NCBI GenBank assembly: GCA_964400165.1
Contig: CAYNSX010000012.1
Location: 1 to 54,829 of the forward strand
Reading direction: 5' to 3'
DNA: 54,829 bases
DNA from: CAYNSX01 sp964400165
Lineage (GTDB): Bacteria; Armatimonadota; Hebobacteria; CAYNSX01
In this document: in pieces, positions 10,320-17,843 of the stretch
Layout: every line of letters starts with the position of its first letter
Numbering within the stretch: position 1 is the first letter of the stretch
Translations under genes and position numbers: made by a program
The notes under the pieces: model-generated
The model's database searches: none
What the model saw: only the letters and a program-made list of their open reading frames with translations
Told to the model about the DNA's origin: nothing

Positions 10320-11288
10320 TTAGCGCGACATCTCCGCGCCCGAAACGCCGCCGAGGGTGTCCACGATTAGCCCGCGGGCGCGCAAGGCGTGCAGGAACGG
10401 GGTGAAGCCCATCGAGTCGCCGCCGACATGGCCGGTGATGATGAGGTTGCCGAGGGCCTCGCGGCGCAATCGTTGTAAGTCGCCCCAGGCGATGTGAATC
10501 ATCACCACGGTCGGCACCCCGTTCTTGAAATAGGTGGCCGGCACTTCATAACCGCCGTTGGTGTAGGCGCCGTGCGCGACCGCGACCTTCTTCGCCGGCG
10601 CGTGCGGGTCGCCGCTGCGCACCGCCACGGAGACCGGCAGGCCGCGGAATTCCGGCTGCCCGGCGAGCGCCTCGGCGACCTGACCGACCGTGGCGTCGCC
10701 GTGGCGCGACAGCAATGCGTCCACGACTTCCTGCATCCGCTTGCGGCCGAGTTCATCGAGCGGATTGTGAATGCCGAGGAAGGCGAGGCCGAGGCGCTTG
10801 GCCACGGCGGTCAGGTTGTCGAAGTTGTAGGTGTGCCCACCGAAGACGAGTTCCTCGACGCGCCCGTCCACGGCCTCGTGCGCGGCGGCCTCCGGCACGC
10901 CCTGGCGAACCATGTTGATCACCTGCCGCGCGTACACGGCGCCGGCGCCGGGGAGTTGGTTCATCGGATGGTGGACGAGGACGCAGTCGTACTTCATTTG
11001 GTGTGCGTAGAGCAGCGTTCCCGTGTCGGCGTCGAGGCAGAACAGGACGCGGCGGATGCCCTTGCCGGGATTGAACACAGCGCTGTCAGCGGGGATGTCT
11101 TTGTAACCGGCCAGGTCGAGCGCGGTTTTCATCAGGTCGTCGGTGGTGACGCCGCCGGTCGTTGGGGTGGGGGCGCCGTTGCCGTGCGCGGGCGCTTCCA
11201 CTTCGGGATGGGCAGCGGCGCGCAGGCCGAGCAGCGGCAGCGCGCCAAGCGTGCCGCCGAGGGCGGCCAGGATTTCTCGTCGGGTCAT
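10320..11288 (-). CDS. Nif3-family (NGG1p-interacting factor 3-like) protein with export signal
   Basis: 322 residues. The body matches the Nif3 / dinuclear metal-centre family: VLVHHPMN with adjacent histidines at 106-107, a central HNPLDELG element, and C-terminal NLIITGHVGGDSMG, where the His is a usual metal ligand. The biochemical role of the family is unsettled. The N-terminus is unusual for a normally cytosolic family: MTRREILAALGG followed by a hydrophobic stretch to ~26 looks like a twin-arginine (Tat) signal. The ATG at 11288 has a GGAGG site and is preferred over upstream in-frame starts. It is divergent from the SLH propeller gene. Confidence 0.75.
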   Translation of the reverse strand: MTRREILAALGGTLGALPLLGLRAAAHPEVEAPAHGNGAPTPTTGGVTTDDLMKTALDLAGYKDIPADSAVFNPGKGIRRVLFCLDADTGTLLYAHQMKYDCVLVHHPMNQLPGAGAVYARQVINMVRQGVPEAAAHEAVDGRVEELVFGGHTYNFDNLTAVAKRLGLAFLGIHNPLDELGRKRMQEVVDALLSRHGDATVGQVAEALAGQPEFRGLPVSVAVRSGDPHAPAKKVAVAHGAYTNGGYEVPATYFKNGVPTVVMIHIAWGDLQRLRREALGNLIITGHVGGDSMGFTPFLHALRARGLIVDTLGGVSGAEMSR

Positions 11289-11383
11289 TTCGGGTTCCTC
11301 CAGGGGGACTAAAGAGCCGTTCGGCGGGCCACGGGTCGCTCCTGTGGACTGACAGAAAGTTCGAGGGGATTCGCGGAGCTGGG

Positions 11384-11389
11384 TACAAT
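11384..11389 (+). promoter_or_regulatory. TACAAT -10-like element
   Basis: TACAAT 45 nt before the ATG at 11435, in the 146-bp divergent spacer. No clear -35 is visible, so this is a tentative promoter for the SLH propeller gene. Confidence 0.35.
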
Positions 11390-11434
11390 GCGCATAGCAG
11401 TCAATCGAGTACGGTTGGCTCGGGGGGGCCTGCG

Positions 11435-13414
11435 ATGCGCGCACTGCGCCGCGTCGTGACGGTCGGCTGCCTTTGCTTGTTGGCGAGCGGGGTTCGCAGC
11501 GACGAGAACCTGACGATTGGACAGCACGAGTTCGACGGAAGTGCCGGCCTGGTGTGGGAGAGCTATTCGGCCGGCGAGGGATTCCGCGCAGAGACGGGAA
11601 ACCGCGTTGCACTAGGCCCCGACCAGCGCACCGTGTTCGTGTTGGGCACGCATACCATTCTGCTCGACGGCTTTCGGCCGTTCACCAAAGTCCTCGTGCG
11701 CGCGTACGACGCGCGAAGCGGCGAGCCGAAGTGGACAGTGATCTATCCTGAAGCCCCCGAAACTTATGGCAATCTTGGAGCATTTGCGGTCAGTCCCGAT
11801 GGAGAGTCGGTGTATGTGGTGGGGCAAGATCCGAACGCGCCGTCTCCGCGCGCTTTCGTCCTTGCCCTTGATGCCGCGACCGGCGCGCAGCGTTGGCTGG
11901 TGCTGCTCAATCCGCTGGGGTTCAGCGCCGACGCTGGCGCGACGAGTGTGCAAGTAAGCCGGTCGGGCGATCGCGTATTTGTTGGCGGCTTCAGCGAGAC
12001 GCGAGGGGTCGTGTGGGCGTTCGATGCGGTAACCGGCGCGTTGCATTGGGAAACCATCTATCGGCCCAGCACGGGCATTGTGCTGTGGGTTAATTCACTG
12101 GAGCTTGGGCCGGACAATTCCCGTCTTGTCGCTGTAGGCTCGATTCCGGTGCTCGTGGGGAACACACTTTGGAACGATTCTTTCGTGTCCGCGTTCGACA
12201 CAACTACTGGTCAGCGCGTCTGGGATGTTCGGGACGCGGGCCGCACCGAGAAGACAGCGAGCAGCCCTGATGGCGTGTTGCTCGTGCGAGTCATTGACCG
12301 GGTGCCGGGCGACAGCGATGAAGCCGTTTTGGCAGCGACGAATGTGGCAACCGGACTGGCAGTATGGGAGCGCCTCATCGGGCCTGCCTTCACGTCCGGC
12401 GGCGATTTGCGCTTGTCGGCCAATGGTGATCGCTGCTTGGCGACTATCAGCCGCGCTGATGGGGGACATGTGACCGCCTTGCGTTCCACGGACGGGTCGA
12501 CGATGTGGGATAGCGGAAGTCTTGCTCCCGTTTTTCCGTTCGCATTGGCCCTCTCCCCGCGAGGTGATCGGGTGATCGTGGCAGGTCATTCTAGCCAGGA
12601 AACCCCCACCGTCTACGCGGCAGCGGGGCTGGACGCGGACACAGGTGCGCAAGTCTGGACTGCGAGCACAGCCGGCCCCGGTGCGACGCCGAACAGTCGC
12701 TCCGGCATCGCGGGCGTGGCGGTGCGCTCGCGCTCGCGTGGAAACGAAGTCTTCGTCACGGGGACAATGCGCCGGTTCCTGCCGTCCGGGATGTTCGAGG
12801 ATTTCATCGGCACGCTGGACTACTGCGAGCCCTCGTTCGCCGATGTGCCGTGCGCGTTCTTCGCCTGGGCCTTCGTCGAGGCGCTTGCGGAGGCGGGTGT
12901 GGTGACGGGGTTCCCTGACGGGTTGTTCCGCCCCGGCGTGATTGTTCGGCGTGACCAGGCGGCGGTGTTTCTTGCCCGGGCGCTTGATCTGCAGGCGGGA
13001 GACTTGTCGTCGTTTGTCCCGCCGGCGTGCGACAGCGAGTCTTTTACCGACATCTCGTGTACCGACGGGGCCTATCGGTTCGTCGAGTATGTGGCGGTGA
13101 AGGGCATCGCAACCGGTTTTCCCGATGGCACTTTCCGGCCAGCGCAGACCCTCACCCGCGGCGAAATGGCCGCCTTCCTGGCGCGGGTGCGCGATGCCGC
13201 GGACGGCGACTTGAGCGCCTTCACGCCGCCGAAGTGCGGCGGGGAGTCCTTCCGGGATGTCCCTTGCGTCAATCCGTTCTATCGGTTCGTCGAATACGCT
13301 CGTCAAAAGGGAATCGTTGCCGGCTTTCCGGACGGCACCTATCACCCGGCGACGGCGGTGACACGGGGGCAGATGGCGGTCTTCCTCGTGCGCGCCGCGC
13401 AGATCGAACTCTAG
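11435..13414 (+). CDS. SLH-anchored PQQ-like beta-propeller surface protein
   Basis: 659-residue predicted cell-surface protein. Seen: signal peptide (MRALRRVVTVGCLCLLASGVRS), a propeller of repeated blades (~residues 30-460; phrases such as VRAYDARSGEPKWTVIYPE and FALAVSPDGESVYVVG-like strands), then three SLH repeats in the last ~190 residues. The repeats carry SFADVPC, SFTDISC and SFRDVPC at their starts and DGLFRP, DGTFRP and DGTYHP at their ends. The ATG at 11435 is chosen because the signal peptide starts there; the frame is open further upstream without meaning. It likely binds the secondary cell-wall polymer through SLH, but the propeller ligand is unknown. The stop TAG lies in a CTAG shared with the convergent thioredoxin gene. 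Confidence 0.85.
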   Translation: MRALRRVVTVGCLCLLASGVRSDENLTIGQHEFDGSAGLVWESYSAGEGFRAETGNRVALGPDQRTVFVLGTHTILLDGFRPFTKVLVRAYDARSGEPKWTVIYPEAPETYGNLGAFAVSPDGESVYVVGQDPNAPSPRAFVLALDAATGAQRWLVLLNPLGFSADAGATSVQVSRSGDRVFVGGFSETRGVVWAFDAVTGALHWETIYRPSTGIVLWVNSLELGPDNSRLVAVGSIPVLVGNTLWNDSFVSAFDTTTGQRVWDVRDAGRTEKTASSPDGVLLVRVIDRVPGDSDEAVLAATNVATGLAVWERLIGPAFTSGGDLRLSANGDRCLATISRADGGHVTALRSTDGSTMWDSGSLAPVFPFALALSPRGDRVIVAGHSSQETPTVYAAAGLDADTGAQVWTASTAGPGATPNSRSGIAGVAVRSRSRGNEVFVTGTMRRFLPSGMFEDFIGTLDYCEPSFADVPCAFFAWAFVEALAEAGVVTGFPDGLFRPGVIVRRDQAAVFLARALDLQAGDLSSFVPPACDSESFTDISCTDGAYRFVEYVAVKGIATGFPDGTFRPAQTLTRGEMAAFLARVRDAADGDLSAFTPPKCGGESFRDVPCVNPFYRFVEYARQKGIVAGFPDGTYHPATAVTRGQMAVFLVRAAQIEL

Positions 13415-13914
13415 CCGGTCAGCCGGTCCAGGGCGGCGCGGACGGCGGCCTCGCTGTGGCCGTTGGTGGCTGCGAGGAACTGGCCGCGGGCGTCGAAGAC
13501 GGCCAGTTGGAATGGGTGCAGGCCGTGGCGCTCGACGAGTTCCTGGCCGGCGGCGGACTTGATGTCCACGCTCAAGAACTCGGCCTGGTCTTTCAATCGT
13601 TCGGCCAGCCCGCGCACGGCGGGCCCGGAGGCCAGGCAGCCCAGTCAGGTGTTCGAGTAGAGGTCGACGACGACCGGCCGTCCGCGCCGCAACGCGGCGG
13701 CCAGCGCGTCGCTGCTCGGAGACTCGTCGCGCCGGCGCAACAGTGCCCACAGCCCGAAGAGCGCTGCCAGGTCGGCCATCGGCAGGCCGAATAGCAAATA
13801 GACACCGAGCGGTGAGTCACTCGTCCTAATCAACGCGATGGCGACGCCGAGCGACACAACTACGCTGCACACGCCGACGAGAATCAGCGAATGCCGGCGG
13901 ACGAGGCGCATCAT
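13411..13914 (-). CDS. Membrane-anchored thioredoxin-like protein with in-frame TGA (candidate selenoprotein)
   Basis: One continuous reading frame of 167 residues if the TGA at 13647-13645 is read as an amino acid (residue 90). Seen: two transmembrane segments (~9-29 and ~36-59), a short linker, then a thioredoxin fold that starts VVVDLYSNT, followed by the TGA, LGC, and ends LAVFDARGQFLAATNGHSEAAVRAALDRL. The TGA falls exactly on the first Cys of the CxxC redox motif, giving U90-L-G-C93. Sequence on both sides is in the same frame and keeps family similarity, and a bSECIS-like hairpin starts 11 nt downstream of the TGA. The residue before the usual cis-Pro site is altered (HPFQ). The ATG overlaps the OMT stop (ATGA). 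The alternatives are a nonsense mutation or a base error. Selenocysteine machinery is not in this window. Confidence 0.7.
13603..13633 (-). promoter_or_regulatory. Candidate bacterial SECIS hairpin
   Basis: In the mRNA sense, GCCCGC (13624-13619) pairs with GCGGGC (13613-13608) around a five-base loop, CGUGC. A lower GGCC/GGCC stem (13633-13630 with 13606-13603) extends it across an asymmetric internal loop. The apical loop starts 26 nt after the TGA and has G as its second base. This fits the published bSECIS consensus as I remember it: 16-37 nt spacing, an upper stem of at least 4 bp, and a G in the first two loop positions. Confidence 0.55.
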
Positions 13915-14480
13915 GTGCGGTAGATGCTCACTTCCATCGCGTCGTCGGCGAAGACTTGCGTGCGGCTTTCGAAGCGGCGACGGACTTCCGACAAGTACTC
14001 GGCCATCTGGTCGGGGAAGCGGCCGACATTGTCGGCGACCAGGACCGCGCCGTCGGTCAGCCGCGGCTCGGCGGCGCGGAAATAGGCGATGTAGCCGGGC
14101 TTGTCGGCGTCGAGGAACAGGAAGTCAATCGGGGTGGTGAGCGACTTCACGCCGGCGGCGCCGTCGGCCTCGATGACGGTGGCGATGCTGGCGAAGCCGG
14201 CGCGCTCCAGCGTCGCGCGGGTCGCCGCGACGGCCTTCTGGCTGATATCAATGCTGGTGATGTGTCCTTGGTCGTTCTCGGCGAGGGCGCGGGCGAGCAG
14301 GGCGGCCGAATAGCCGATGGCGGCGCCGATTTCAACGATGTGCTGTGGCCGGGCATCCTTCGCCAGTTGATAGAGAAACATCCCGCGGTCGCGCCGGCAG
14401 ATGGGGACTTTGTGTTCATCAGCGTGCGCTTCGAGTTCAACGAGCAAGCGTTCGAACGCGTCGGCATTCACGGTGGGCAT
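13911..14480 (-). CDS. SAM-dependent O-methyltransferase (class I, COMT/CCoAMT-like)
   Basis: 189 residues. Rossmann-type methyltransferase with SAM motif I VEIGAAIGYSA (~49-59), an acidic motif ITSIDIS, and the metal/substrate-region sequence FLFLDADKPGYIAYF typical of caffeoyl-CoA/catechol O-methyltransferase-like proteins. The substrate is unknown. The ATG at 14480 follows GGGGAGG and is preferred to an in-frame start 15 bases earlier. It overlaps the thioredoxin-like gene by 4 bases (ATGA), so they are co-translated. A TACACT -10-like sequence lies in the 36-bp gap to the histidine kinase. Confidence 0.85.
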   Translation of the reverse strand: MPTVNADAFERLLVELEAHADEHKVPICRRDRGMFLYQLAKDARPQHIVEIGAAIGYSAALLARALAENDQGHITSIDISQKAVAATRATLERAGFASIATVIEADGAAGVKSLTTPIDFLFLDADKPGYIAYFRAAEPRLTDGAVLVADNVGRFPDQMAEYLSEVRRRFESRTQVFADDAMEVSIYRT

Positions 14481-14516
14481 CGCGCGCCTCCCCAAGGTCG
14501 CGCGAGTGTACCGCGA

Positions 14517-15872
14517 TTAGGAGCGAGGCTGTTCGTCGGGCGGGATGGGCTCGGTTGGGAACCAGGCGGTGATGGTCGTGCCCTTGCCGACGGTGCTCTC
14601 GACCTGAATCGTGCCGCCGTGCACGCGGACCGCGTCGCGCACGATGCGCGTGCCGAGGCCGGTGCCGCCGACCTTGGTTGTCACGACTTCATCGGTGAAG
14701 AGTTTTTCCAACACTTCGGGGGGAATGCCGCCGCCCGTGTCTTCGACCTGCAGGCAGATGGACCCGTTCGGGTGGCCGTCGCGTTGTGTCTGCCGCGCCT
14801 TGACGGTGACGCGCCCGCCGCGGGGCGTTTCGGGGATGGCGTTGTTCACCAGATTGTAGATGGCGTTGAAGACGCGCCAGCGGTCGAAGGTCCAGGAGAG
14901 TCCGCCCTCGGGCAGTTCCGCATACAGCCCGACGCCGCGGTCGTTCGCCAGCGGCCAGAGCGCGCGGAGGACCTGCGCTACAATTGGCGCGACATCGGCG
15001 TGCTCGAACTTGGGCGGCGCCACGACGCCCTTCACGGCGTCGGCGATGAGTTTCACATGCTCCTGCGTGCCGCTGGCGCTGTCCACCAGCATATCGAGCA
15101 GTTCGCGGCACTGGTCGCGCAGCGCCGTCAATTCCGTGCGCAACGCTCGCGCGGCGCCGGCGTCAGTCTTCTCGACACGGCCCAACAGCGGCTCGAGCCG
15201 CTCCGCCGCCTGGTCGATGGTGAGTCGGAGCGTTTCCACCGACATCGGGATCGGCGCCATCAGGTTCTTCAGGTCATGGCTGATGTCGCCGGCCACGCGG
15301 ATGGCACGCGACAGGCGCGCCTCTTCGTTGAGGTGCAAGTGTTCGATGAGCGCGGCGACGACCGCAGACAGCGTGACGACGACCTCGAGGTCGGTCGTAT
15401 CGAACGCGCCGCCGCGTTTGTTGAGCAATTCGACGGCGCCGAGCGGCGTGCCGGTCATCCGCTTCAGCGGCACGGCCACCAGACTTTCGGTGCGGAACCC
15501 GCTGACGGAGTCCACGGCGTGCGTGTGGCGCGGGTCGGCCGTCACATCGGAGATGAGCAGCGGCTCGCCCGAATGGAACACAGTGCCGGCGATGGAGTCA
15601 CGGCTGACCGTCAGGTTGCGCACCTTGTCCGCGGCAGGGCCGATGACATGGCGCAGCACCAGGCGGTCGGTGTCGGGGTCGTGCAGCAGGATCGCGCCCG
15701 CTTCCGCGTCGACGGCGTCGGACACGATTTGCAGCGCGTCGCGCAGGATTTCCGTAACGCTGGTACGGCGATACAGCGTCTCGCTGGCGCGCCGCAGCGC
15801 ACCGAGCGCGCGGGCGTAGCGCTCGACCGCCCGGGTGGGCTGCCGCTCGGCCTCGGTGGCGGCCTGACTCAT
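14517..15872 (-). CDS. Cytosolic GAF-domain sensor histidine kinase
   Basis: 451 residues with no transmembrane segment. A GAF domain spans ~30-180 (ILLHDPDTDRLVLRHVIG ... LVAVPLKRMTGTPLGAVELLNK). It is followed by a dimerisation/phosphoacceptor helix with His199 in GDISHDLKNL, and a HATPase_c domain with N-box NLVNNAIPET, G1 VEDTGGGIPPEV and G2 GGTGLGTRIV. The GAF ligand is unknown. The start codon overlaps the stop of the response regulator (TGATG), so the two form a coupled two-component pair. Confidence 0.88.
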   Translation of the reverse strand: MSQAATEAERQPTRAVERYARALGALRRASETLYRRTSVTEILRDALQIVSDAVDAEAGAILLHDPDTDRLVLRHVIGPAADKVRNLTVSRDSIAGTVFHSGEPLLISDVTADPRHTHAVDSVSGFRTESLVAVPLKRMTGTPLGAVELLNKRGGAFDTTDLEVVVTLSAVVAALIEHLHLNEEARLSRAIRVAGDISHDLKNLMAPIPMSVETLRLTIDQAAERLEPLLGRVEKTDAGAARALRTELTALRDQCRELLDMLVDSASGTQEHVKLIADAVKGVVAPPKFEHADVAPIVAQVLRALWPLANDRGVGLYAELPEGGLSWTFDRWRVFNAIYNLVNNAIPETPRGGRVTVKARQTQRDGHPNGSICLQVEDTGGGIPPEVLEKLFTDEVVTTKVGGTGLGTRIVRDAVRVHGGTIQVESTVGKGTTITAWFPTEPIPPDEQPRS

Positions 15873-16780
15873 CAGCGCCCGGCCGTCGGTTCGCCGAGGA
15901 GCGGTCGCATGCAGCCGACGAGTTGGTCCGGTGTGAAGGGCTTGAGCAGGTAGCCGGTGACGCCCATCCGCTTCGCCCGCTCTTCCGTGGCCGGGTCGTT
16001 GTCAGCGGTGACGACGATGACGGGTGTCCGCATCGTCTTCGGGTTGCCGCGCAGCATCCCCAGCGCCTCGAGGCCGCCCATCATCGGCATATTCAGGTCG
16101 AGCGTCAGCAAGTCATATTCTCCACTCATCGCTTTCAGACGGCCATCGGCGCCGTCTTCCGACCAGTCGATCTGCACGCCGGTGCCCCAATTGGCGGAGA
16201 CCAGCAGCCGGATGAGCCGCACAATGCGCGGGTCGTCGTCCACAATCAACATTTTCTTCGCGGCGCCGATGGCCACCGCCGGCACCGCGCCCGACGCCAG
16301 GCGCTCATACATCCGCGCCGAGAAAATGTCGCCGCTGCGCTTGTGCAGATCCGCCAGCGCCTGCCACGACGCGGTGTGCGTCGCATCGAGGTTGACCGCC
16401 CGCCGCAGGTGCTTGAGCGCGCCGTGGACATCGTTCATCCGCTGATACAGGACGCCGAGCAGGTAGTGCGGTTCCACCGCCACCGGGTCGAGCGCCGCGG
16501 CCCGTTCCAGCAGCAGGCCGGCGTCCGGAAACCGGCCGTTGTCCAGTGCCTTCGTGCCGTCGTCGAGCGCTTTGCGCGCCGCCTCGCGGCGTTTGCGGGC
16601 CGCGTCGGCGCCGGTCAGCGTCGTGCCGCACGAGACGCACTTTTCCGCCGCGGGCGCGTTCTGCGTGCCGCAGTGGTAACACGCGACGGGGACCGGCTCC
16701 GCGCCCGGAGTGAACCAGCCCTCGGCATCACCACTCCAGTATCGCCGCCGGTTGTCGTCGAAAGATCCAAGCATCCGCAT
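15872..16780 (-). CDS. Zinc-ribbon/TPR protein with C-terminal receiver domain
   Basis: 302 residues with an unusual order. An N-terminal zinc ribbon carries Cys34, Cys37, Cys48 and Cys51 (CYHCGTQ ... CVSCG). TPR-like helices span ~65-165, and a CheY-like receiver domain at ~175-300 has KKMLIVDDDP, phosphoacceptor Asp228 in LLTLDLNMPMMGG, and the Lys of YLLKPF. No DNA-binding output domain is present, so it probably acts through protein contacts. The ATG at 16780 follows a GGGAG site; the upstream open frame lacks family sequence. The adjacent kinase gene overlaps its stop codon and is its likely partner. Confidence 0.85.
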   Translation of the reverse strand: MRMLGSFDDNRRRYWSGDAEGWFTPGAEPVPVACYHCGTQNAPAAEKCVSCGTTLTGADAARKRREAARKALDDGTKALDNGRFPDAGLLLERAAALDPVAVEPHYLLGVLYQRMNDVHGALKHLRRAVNLDATHTASWQALADLHKRSGDIFSARMYERLASGAVPAVAIGAAKKMLIVDDDPRIVRLIRLLVSANWGTGVQIDWSEDGADGRLKAMSGEYDLLTLDLNMPMMGGLEALGMLRGNPKTMRTPVIVVTADNDPATEERAKRMGVTGYLLKPFTPDQLVGCMRPLLGEPTAGR

Positions 16781-16838
16781 GCCCCTCGCTCCCTTCGGCG
16801 GGTCGCGCGACAGAGGCGCGCCCCAAGTCCGAAAAGAG

Positions 16839-16858
16839 ATTCCCTTGATAGAGGGAAT
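16839..16858. promoter_or_regulatory. Inverted repeat in divergent spacer, possible operator
   Basis: ATTCCCT and AGGGAAT separated by TGATAG: a perfect 7-bp dyad in the 116-bp spacer between the minus-strand signalling operon and the plus-strand SDR gene. It could bind a dimeric regulator of either gene. No known consensus is recognised. Confidence 0.3.
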
Positions 16859-16896
16859 ACCCTGTTTCACACATCCTGATACTAGCGGAGGCGACG

Positions 16897-17625
16897 ATGG
16901 GCGTTCTCGACGGTAAGGTGGCGGTGGTGACGGGCGGCTCCAAGGGCATTGGGCGCGGCATCGCGGAGGCGCTGCTCACCGAAGGCGCGTCGGTCTTTCT
17001 CACCGCCCGGCACGCCGACCAGGTCCAGGCGGCGGTCGCGGAGTTGGGCAAGGCGCACGGGAAGCGGGTGGCGGGCGCGGTAGGGGATGTGCGAAAATAC
17101 GATGAGGTCGAGCGCAACTTGCGGGAAGCCGCCGACCGCTTCGGCGGGTTGGACATCCTGGTCAACAACGCCGGCGTCGGCGCGTTCTCGCCCATTGCCG
17201 ACCTGTCGCTCGACGACTGGCACGCTGTCATCGACACCAACCTGACCGGCGTCTTCTACTGCTGCAAAGCGGGCATCCCGTATCTGCGGAAGCGGGGCGG
17301 CGGCTACATCATCAACATCAGCAGTCTGGCGGGGAAGAACACTTTCCCGAACGCGGGCGCGTACTGCGCGTCGAAGTTCGGCCTGAATGGGTTCAGCGAG
17401 TGTCTGATGCAGGAAGTGCGTTATGACGGCATCCGGGTGAGTTATGTGATGCCGGGCAGCGTCGAGACCGATTTCGGCGGTGGCGACCGCCGCACCCGCA
17501 AGCTCGACTGGGCGCTGACGCCCGCCGACATCGCCGAGGTGGTCGTCGACCTGCTCCGCCATCCGACGCGCAGTCTGCCCAGCCGCGTCGAAATCCGCCC
17601 CTCGCAGCCGCCAAGGAAAGGATAG
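16897..17625 (+). CDS. Short-chain dehydrogenase/reductase
   Basis: 242-residue classical SDR. Seen: cofactor motif TGGSKGIG (12-19), NNAG (90-93), catalytic Ser143 in NISSLAG, and Tyr156/Lys160 in YCASK. Basic residues after the second strand (TARHADQ) leave NAD(H)/NADP(H) preference open. It resembles 3-oxoacyl-ACP reductase/glucose-dehydrogenase-like SDRs, but the substrate cannot be assigned. A GCGGAGGCG site precedes the ATG. No obvious operon partner; repeats follow directly downstream. Confidence 0.85.
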   Translation: MGVLDGKVAVVTGGSKGIGRGIAEALLTEGASVFLTARHADQVQAAVAELGKAHGKRVAGAVGDVRKYDEVERNLREAADRFGGLDILVNNAGVGAFSPIADLSLDDWHAVIDTNLTGVFYCCKAGIPYLRKRGGGYIINISSLAGKNTFPNAGAYCASKFGLNGFSECLMQEVRYDGIRVSYVMPGSVETDFGGGDRRTRKLDWALTPADIAEVVVDLLRHPTRSLPSRVEIRPSQPPRKG

Positions 17626-17843
17626 TCCGTAGTAAGTAGTACGTAGTACGTCGGAAGCACAACCACAGAGGCCCCTCTCCGTGAGACGGAGAAGGGAGCC
17701 GGTAGTCCCTCTCCACTTCAGGGAGAGGGTGCCCCGAGCGAACGCGAGGGGCGGGAGAGGGTGTCAGGCGTGCTGGGGTGAGGTCGGCTGTGCGCCACAC
17801 GCATTGACCATTCACCATTCTCCATTCACCATTCACCCGTCTG
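17626..17843. repeat. Repeat-filled spacer
   Basis: Contains a TAGT/ACGT-rich direct repeat (17627-17652), two CCCTCTCC...GGAGAGGG palindromes (~17672-17696 and 17707-17731), and a run of CCATTCACCATTC units (~17807-17838) ending just before the NRDE start codon. No gene or ribosome-binding site is evident. Confidence 0.75.

Noticed and set aside
13411..13617. Treating the two halves of the thioredoxin gene as separate small genes
   Set aside because: They are in the same frame with only the TGA and nine codons between; the split falls in the middle of the CxxC motif and the second half has no ribosome-binding site.
12095..13750. Minus-strand open frame overlapping the SLH propeller gene and the thioredoxin
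   Set aside because: Different frame from the thioredoxin, no recognisable protein, antisense to well-supported SLH repeats.
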